From Tritonibacter litoralis (GTDB lineage Bacteria; Pseudomonadota; Alphaproteobacteria; Rhodobacterales; Rhodobacteraceae), in contig NZ_WIBF01000001.1 in assembly GCF_009496005.1 (NCBI RefSeq), positions 62,001 through 126,000 of the forward strand: DNA of 64,000 bases, given 5' to 3'. This document shows positions 60,350 through 64,000 of the stretch, piece after piece. Every line of letters begins with the position of its first letter. The stretch's first letter is position 1. The notes beneath the pieces are model-generated. The model did not search any database and was not told where the DNA came from. It was given only the letters and a program-made list of their open reading frames with translations. The position numbers and the translations under genes were made by a program.

Positions 60350-61009
60350 ATGCCACAGGAAGACATCACCGCACTGGAATTGAGCGCGGAGGCTTTGGAG
60401 AGATCCCTGGGTGGAGCCGCACAGATGGCCGCCAGTTTTGACGGAGAGCTGACCCGAGTGCGTGCCGCCCTAGCCGCCACGGGAGAGGATGCCAAAACCC
60501 TGGAACGCGGCCTGTCGCGCGGCTTGCGCCGGGCCTTTGACGGTTTGGCCTTTGATGGAAAGAACTTGTCCGAAGCCCTTGAAACGGCAGCACGTTCCGT
60601 CATTCGTACCACCTATAACGCAGCCCTTAGACCGGTGACCAATCAGGCCAGCAGCCTGTTGACCGATGGTCTGGCTGGGCTGGTTGGTAATATCCTGCCC
60701 TTTGCCGATGGGGCTCCGTTTTCGCAAGGGCGCGTGACGCCCTTTGCCCGCGGCGGCGTCGTGTCCAGCCCCACACATTTCCCGATGCGCGGCGGCCTGG
60801 GTCTGATGGGGGAAGCCGGGCCAGAGGCGATTTTGCCGCTGGCGCGGGGCGCGGATGGATCGCTGGGGGTGCGCAGCGCTGGTGGATCTGCGGGTCCGAC
60901 CATTGTGATGAACATCCAGACGCCGGATGCCCAAAGCTTTCAGCGCAGTCAGGGTCAGATCGCTGCCCAAATGAGCCGCGCCTTGTCCCGTGGCAACCGC
61001 AACCGATAA
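60350..61009 (+). CDS. GTA g11, tape measure protein
   Basis: 219 residues, short for a tape measure and so consistent with the short GTA tail. The N-terminal half is helical (ALELSAEALERSLGGAAQMA); then ARGGVVSSPTHFPMRGGLGL and MGEAGPEAILPLARGADGSL match phage tail tape-measure C-termini. It sets tail length and may pass into the target cell. Confidence 0.93.
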   Translation: MPQEDITALELSAEALERSLGGAAQMAASFDGELTRVRAALAATGEDAKTLERGLSRGLRRAFDGLAFDGKNLSEALETAARSVIRTTYNAALRPVTNQASSLLTDGLAGLVGNILPFADGAPFSQGRVTPFARGGVVSSPTHFPMRGGLGLMGEAGPEAILPLARGADGSLGVRSAGGSAGPTIVMNIQTPDAQSFQRSQGQIAAQMSRALSRGNRNR

Positions 61010-61023
61010 CCTGAGGAAAAGAC

Positions 61024-61659
61024 ATGAATTTTCACGAGGTGAGATTTCCCGCATCGCTCAGCTTTGGATCGGTTGGTGGCCCGGAACGGCGCACTGATGT
61101 GGTGACGCTGGCCAATGGGTTTGAAGAGCGTAACACCCCCTGGGCCCATTCCCGCCGCCGCTATGACGCGGGGCTTGGCCTGCGCGCGTTGGAGGATATC
61201 GAGACGTTGATCGCCTTTTTTGAGGCGCGCCAAGGCCAGGTCTATGGGTTTCGCTGGAAGGATTGGTCGGACTACAAATCCGCCACCGCCGCGGCGGAGG
61301 TCAGTTTTCGTGATCAGGTGATTGGCACCGGCGATGGGATCACCAGCGCGTTTCAACTGGTGAAACGCTATACCTCGGGCGATCACAGCTATGCGCGGCC
61401 CATCACCAAACCGGTTTTGGGCACGGTACGCGTCGGCCTGAACCAGGACGAACTGCGCGAGGGCGTGGATTACCAGCTCGATCTGGAACGTGGAATGGTC
61501 CAGTTCGTCTTTGCGCCCGAGGTCGGGACCGAGGTGGTGGCGGGGTTTGAATTTGACGTGCCGGTGCGGTTTGACACCGACCGGATCCAGACCAGCGTCG
61601 CCTCGTTCCAGGCGGGGGAAGCGCCCAATGTCCCGGTGGTGGAGGTGCGTGTTCCATGA
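61024..61659 (+). CDS. GTA g12, distal tail protein (DUF2460)
   Basis: 211 residues: MNFHEVRFPASLSFGSVGGP, ALEDIETLIAFFEARQGQVY, FRWKDWSDYKSATAAAEVSF. This is the TIGR02217/DUF2460 family, the hexameric distal tail ring that joins tube and baseplate in RcGTA. Overlaps g13 by 4 bases. Confidence 0.94.
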   Translation: MNFHEVRFPASLSFGSVGGPERRTDVVTLANGFEERNTPWAHSRRRYDAGLGLRALEDIETLIAFFEARQGQVYGFRWKDWSDYKSATAAAEVSFRDQVIGTGDGITSAFQLVKRYTSGDHSYARPITKPVLGTVRVGLNQDELREGVDYQLDLERGMVQFVFAPEVGTEVVAGFEFDVPVRFDTDRIQTSVASFQAGEAPNVPVVEVRVP

Positions 61660-62540
61660 GCTTTGCCAATGATTTACGCGACCATCTTGCCACGGGCAGC
61701 ACCACAGTGTGCCGCGCCTGGGCGATCACCCGCACGGATGGGGTGCAGTTTGGGTTCACCGATCATGACTGCGATCTGACGTTTGACGGTCTGACATTTC
61801 GCGCGGACACAGGCCTCACGGCCCGGCAGCTGGAACAGGCCACCGGCCTGTCGGTCGACAATACAGAGGCGCTTGGCGCGCTCAGTTCCGCAGCGGTGCG
61901 GGATGAGGATATCGAAGCCGGGCGGTTTGACGGGGCCGAGGTCACAAGCTGGCTGGTCAACTGGGCCGCGCCCGAAATGCGCTGGCTGCAGTTTCGCGGC
62001 GCAATTGGTGAGATCGCCCGCGAGGATGGCCAGTTCCGCGCGGAATTGCGGGGGCTGACGGATCTGCTGAACCAGCCCCTGGGGCGGATCTATCAGGCGC
62101 CCTGTACGGCGGTTCTGGGCGATACGGCCTGCGGCTTTGATCTGGCCACGCCGGGCTATGCGGCCGAGGCGGAAGTTATCGCGATCACCGATGGCCAGAC
62201 GGTTGAGATTGCACCGCAACCGGGGTTTGAGCCCGAGTGGTTCACGCGCGGCGTGTTGCGGATCCTGTCCGGCTCGGCTGAAGGGCTGTGGGGCGCGATC
62301 AAGCGGGATCTGTCCTATGCGAACAAGCGTGAGATCACCCTGTGGGAACCGCTGCGTGCCGTGGTCAACCCCGGTGATCAGATCCGGTTGGAGGCAGGCT
62401 GTGACAAACGCTTTGAAACCTGTCGGCTGAAGTTCAACAATCTTCTGAACTACCAGGGCTTCCCGGATATCCCCGGCGAGGACTGGATGGTCGCCGTGCC
62501 GCGTCGTGACCATGCCAATACCGGGGGGAGCCGCAGATGA
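61656..62540 (+). CDS. GTA g13, tail hub protein (DUF2163)
   Basis: 294 residues: RTDGVQFGFTDHDCDLTFDG, TGLSVDNTEALGALSSAAVR, and the Cys-rich end LEAGCDKRFETCRLKFNNLL followed by NYQGFPDIPGEDWMVAVPRR. DUF2163 and its phage_BR0599 C-terminal domain form the GTA baseplate hub; the Cys set may bind an iron-sulfur cluster, as reported for the R. capsulatus hub. Overlaps g14 by 4 bases. Confidence 0.93.
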   Translation: MSFANDLRDHLATGSTTVCRAWAITRTDGVQFGFTDHDCDLTFDGLTFRADTGLTARQLEQATGLSVDNTEALGALSSAAVRDEDIEAGRFDGAEVTSWLVNWAAPEMRWLQFRGAIGEIAREDGQFRAELRGLTDLLNQPLGRIYQAPCTAVLGDTACGFDLATPGYAAEAEVIAITDGQTVEIAPQPGFEPEWFTRGVLRILSGSAEGLWGAIKRDLSYANKREITLWEPLRAVVNPGDQIRLEAGCDKRFETCRLKFNNLLNYQGFPDIPGEDWMVAVPRRDHANTGGSRR

Positions 62541-62977
62541 GCGCGGTTGATGAGGCCCGCCGGTGGCTGGGCACGCCCTATGTGCATCAGGCGGCGACGC
62601 GCGGGGCGGGCTGTGATTGTCTGGGGTTGATCCGGGGGGTCTATGCGGCTGTTGTCGGCACCACGCCCGAGGTTCCCCCGGCCTATAGCCGGGATTGGTC
62701 CGAACCCCAGGGCACTGAGGCCCTGTGGCAGGCGGCGCTGCGGCATCTGCAGGCGAAACCCCTGGGGGCTGTGGCCCCCGGCGATGTGATCCTGTTTCGC
62801 ATGCGCAGCGGGGCTGTGGCCAAACATCTGGGCTTGCAAACCTCATGTGGCGCCAATGCGCGGTTCATTCATGCCTATCAGGGCCACGGCGTGGTGGAAT
62901 GCGCGCTCAGCGCGCCCTGGCAGCGGCGCATTGTGGCGCGCTTTGCCTTTCCCGCGCAACAGACAGGACAGGAGTAA
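62537..62977 (+). CDS. GTA g14, NlpC/P60 cell-wall peptidase
   Basis: 146 residues. The catalytic Cys lies in TRGAGCDCLGLIRGVYAAVV and a catalytic His in AVAKHLGLQTSCG; the residues between follow the NlpC/P60 plan. It sits in the baseplate and cuts the recipient's peptidoglycan so DNA can enter. The ATG overlaps the g13 stop. Confidence 0.93.
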   Translation: MSAVDEARRWLGTPYVHQAATRGAGCDCLGLIRGVYAAVVGTTPEVPPAYSRDWSEPQGTEALWQAALRHLQAKPLGAVAPGDVILFRMRSGAVAKHLGLQTSCGANARFIHAYQGHGVVECALSAPWQRRIVARFAFPAQQTGQE

Positions 62978-62980
62978 CAG

Positions 62981-64000
62981 ATGGCGACGATCCTTCTTTC
63001 GGCGGCTGGCGCTGCTTTGGGCGGTGCGGCGGGTGGCACGGTTTTGGGGCTGTCGACGGCGGTGGTTGGCCGCGCGGTTGGGGCGACGCTGGGGCGGGCC
63101 ATTGATGAACGGCTGCTTGGGCGCGGCGGTCAGGCGGTGGAAATGGGCCGGGTCGACCGGTTTCGTCTGAGCGAAGCGGTGGAAGGCGCGCCGATTGCGC
63201 GGCTTTATGGGCGGATGCGTCTGGGCGGGCAGGTGATCTGGGCCTCGGACTTTGTGGAGACCACCACCACAACTGGTGGCGGCAGCGGCAAGGGCGCGCC
63301 AAGGCAGCCAACCGTGACCCAATACAGCTACAGCGTGTCGCTGGCGATTGCGGTTTGCGAAGGCGAAGTTCTGGACATCCCCCGGGTCTGGGCCGATGGA
63401 GAAGAGATCGCGCCCAAGGATGTGAACCTGCGCTGGTATGCCGGCAGCCGCGACCAGCTGCCCGACCCTCTGATCGAGGCGGTCGAAGGCGCAGGGAAGG
63501 TGCCCGCCTATCGCGGCACGGCTTATGTGGTGATCGAGGATCTGCAGCTCGATCGCTTTGGCAATCGGGTGCCGCAATTCTCGTTCGAGGTGGTGCGCGC
63601 GGCCCAGCCCGATCAGCCGGAGTATGATATGGATCTGCCGCAGCTGGTTGAGGGCGTCGCATTGGTGCCGGGGACGGGCGAATATGCGCTGGCGACCTCT
63701 CCGGTGTGGCTGGAGCATTCGGCCGGGGAACGCACTGCGATCAACAGCCATTCTCACAGCGGGGAAACGGATCTGGTGACATCGGTGGCCACCCTGGGGC
63801 ACGAGCTACCGCGCTGTGGGGCGGTGTCGCTGGTGGTCAGCTGGTTCGGCGGCGATCTGCGCTGTGGTCATTGCGCTGTTGAGCCAAAGGTGGAACAGGG
63901 GGAGGTCGATGGATCCATGCCCTGGACTGTCTCTGGCCTGACGCGTGAGGATGCGTCCGTAATTGCGCAAGCTGACGCGCGGCCGATCTATGGCGGCACC
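62981..64000 (+). CDS. GTA g15, host specificity/megatron protein, 5' part
   Basis: 340 codons are in the window, open to the right edge; the family protein is about 1300 residues. ATG 62981 follows AGGAG. The first 40 residues are hydrophobic (ILLSAAGAALGGAAGGTVLG), followed by APIARLYGRMRLGGQVIWAS, QPTVTQYSYSVSLAIAVCEG and FEVVRAAQPDQPEYDMDLPQ, as in g15/phage tail-tip proteins. It forms the baseplate centre and the channel through which DNA leaves. Confidence 0.94.
   Translation, partial: MATILLSAAGAALGGAAGGTVLGLSTAVVGRAVGATLGRAIDERLLGRGGQAVEMGRVDRFRLSEAVEGAPIARLYGRMRLGGQVIWASDFVETTTTTGGGSGKGAPRQPTVTQYSYSVSLAIAVCEGEVLDIPRVWADGEEIAPKDVNLRWYAGSRDQLPDPLIEAVEGAGKVPAYRGTAYVVIEDLQLDRFGNRVPQFSFEVVRAAQPDQPEYDMDLPQLVEGVALVPGTGEYALATSPVWLEHSAGERTAINSHSHSGETDLVTSVATLGHELPRCGAVSLVVSWFGGDLRCGHCAVEPKVEQGEVDGSMPWTVSGLTREDASVIAQADARPIYGGT

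Overview
The window looks like a chromosomal segment of a marine Rhodobacteraceae (Roseobacter-group) alphaproteobacterium. The reasons are: an RcGTA-type gene transfer agent cluster at the right end, the high G+C coding sequence, the fabD-fabG-acpP-fabF-mltG order, the glnB-glnA pair, a C-P lyase operon under a PhnF-type GntR regulator, and a short GC-rich repeat of the kind I associate with this family. No plasmid, phage integrase, insertion sequence or CRISPR array was recognised.

Layout. 1-5.7 kb: a divergently transcribed catabolic cluster. A GntR/FCD repressor and the start of a DUF1330 gene lie on the minus strand; a DUF1185 protein, an alpha/beta hydrolase, a flavin reductase, an LLM monooxygenase and an aldehyde dehydrogenase lie on the plus strand, with a perfect palindrome between them. 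This gene set fits oxidative ring opening of an N-heterocycle. 5.9-10.9 kb: glnA/glnB, the NAD(P)H-hydrate repair gene, a putative glycosyltransferase and tRNA-Leu(UAG). 10.9-16.7 kb: an AT-richer stretch with one small membrane protein gene, then an orphan C-A-PCP-TE peptide synthetase. 17-23.5 kb: trigger factor, two tandem Hint-domain proteins, a lipoprotein lytic transglycosylase and rpsF-rpsR-rplI. 23.8-34.5 kb: a small membrane protein, YceI, a cytochrome b561-YceI fusion, the fatty-acid synthesis genes with a HisA-like protein, mltG, a DUF4262 protein, rpiB and a carboxymuconolactone decarboxylase-like protein.

34.5-51.2 kb: a large phosphonate locus. phnF-GHIJKLM and phnCDEE-kinase-acyltransferase run on the plus strand. 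A second operon (phnD2-C2-E3, methyltransferase, PhnM paralogue, TIM-barrel protein) converges on them from the right. All three promoters carry the same PhnF-like palindrome and 11-bp-spaced Pho-box half-sites, so the locus reads as one phosphate-starvation and ligand-controlled regulon. PhnJ is the surprise: it keeps the glycyl-radical glycine but lacks most of the cysteines that hold the Fe-S cluster in the E. coli enzyme.

51.4-52.5 kb: an NAD(P)H-quinone-type flavoprotein and a DoxX-like membrane protein. 52.8-64 kb: GTA genes g1 to g15 in canonical order behind a good sigma-70-like promoter, with g15 cut by the window edge. These genes build a small HK97-type particle with a siphovirus-like tail that packages host DNA.
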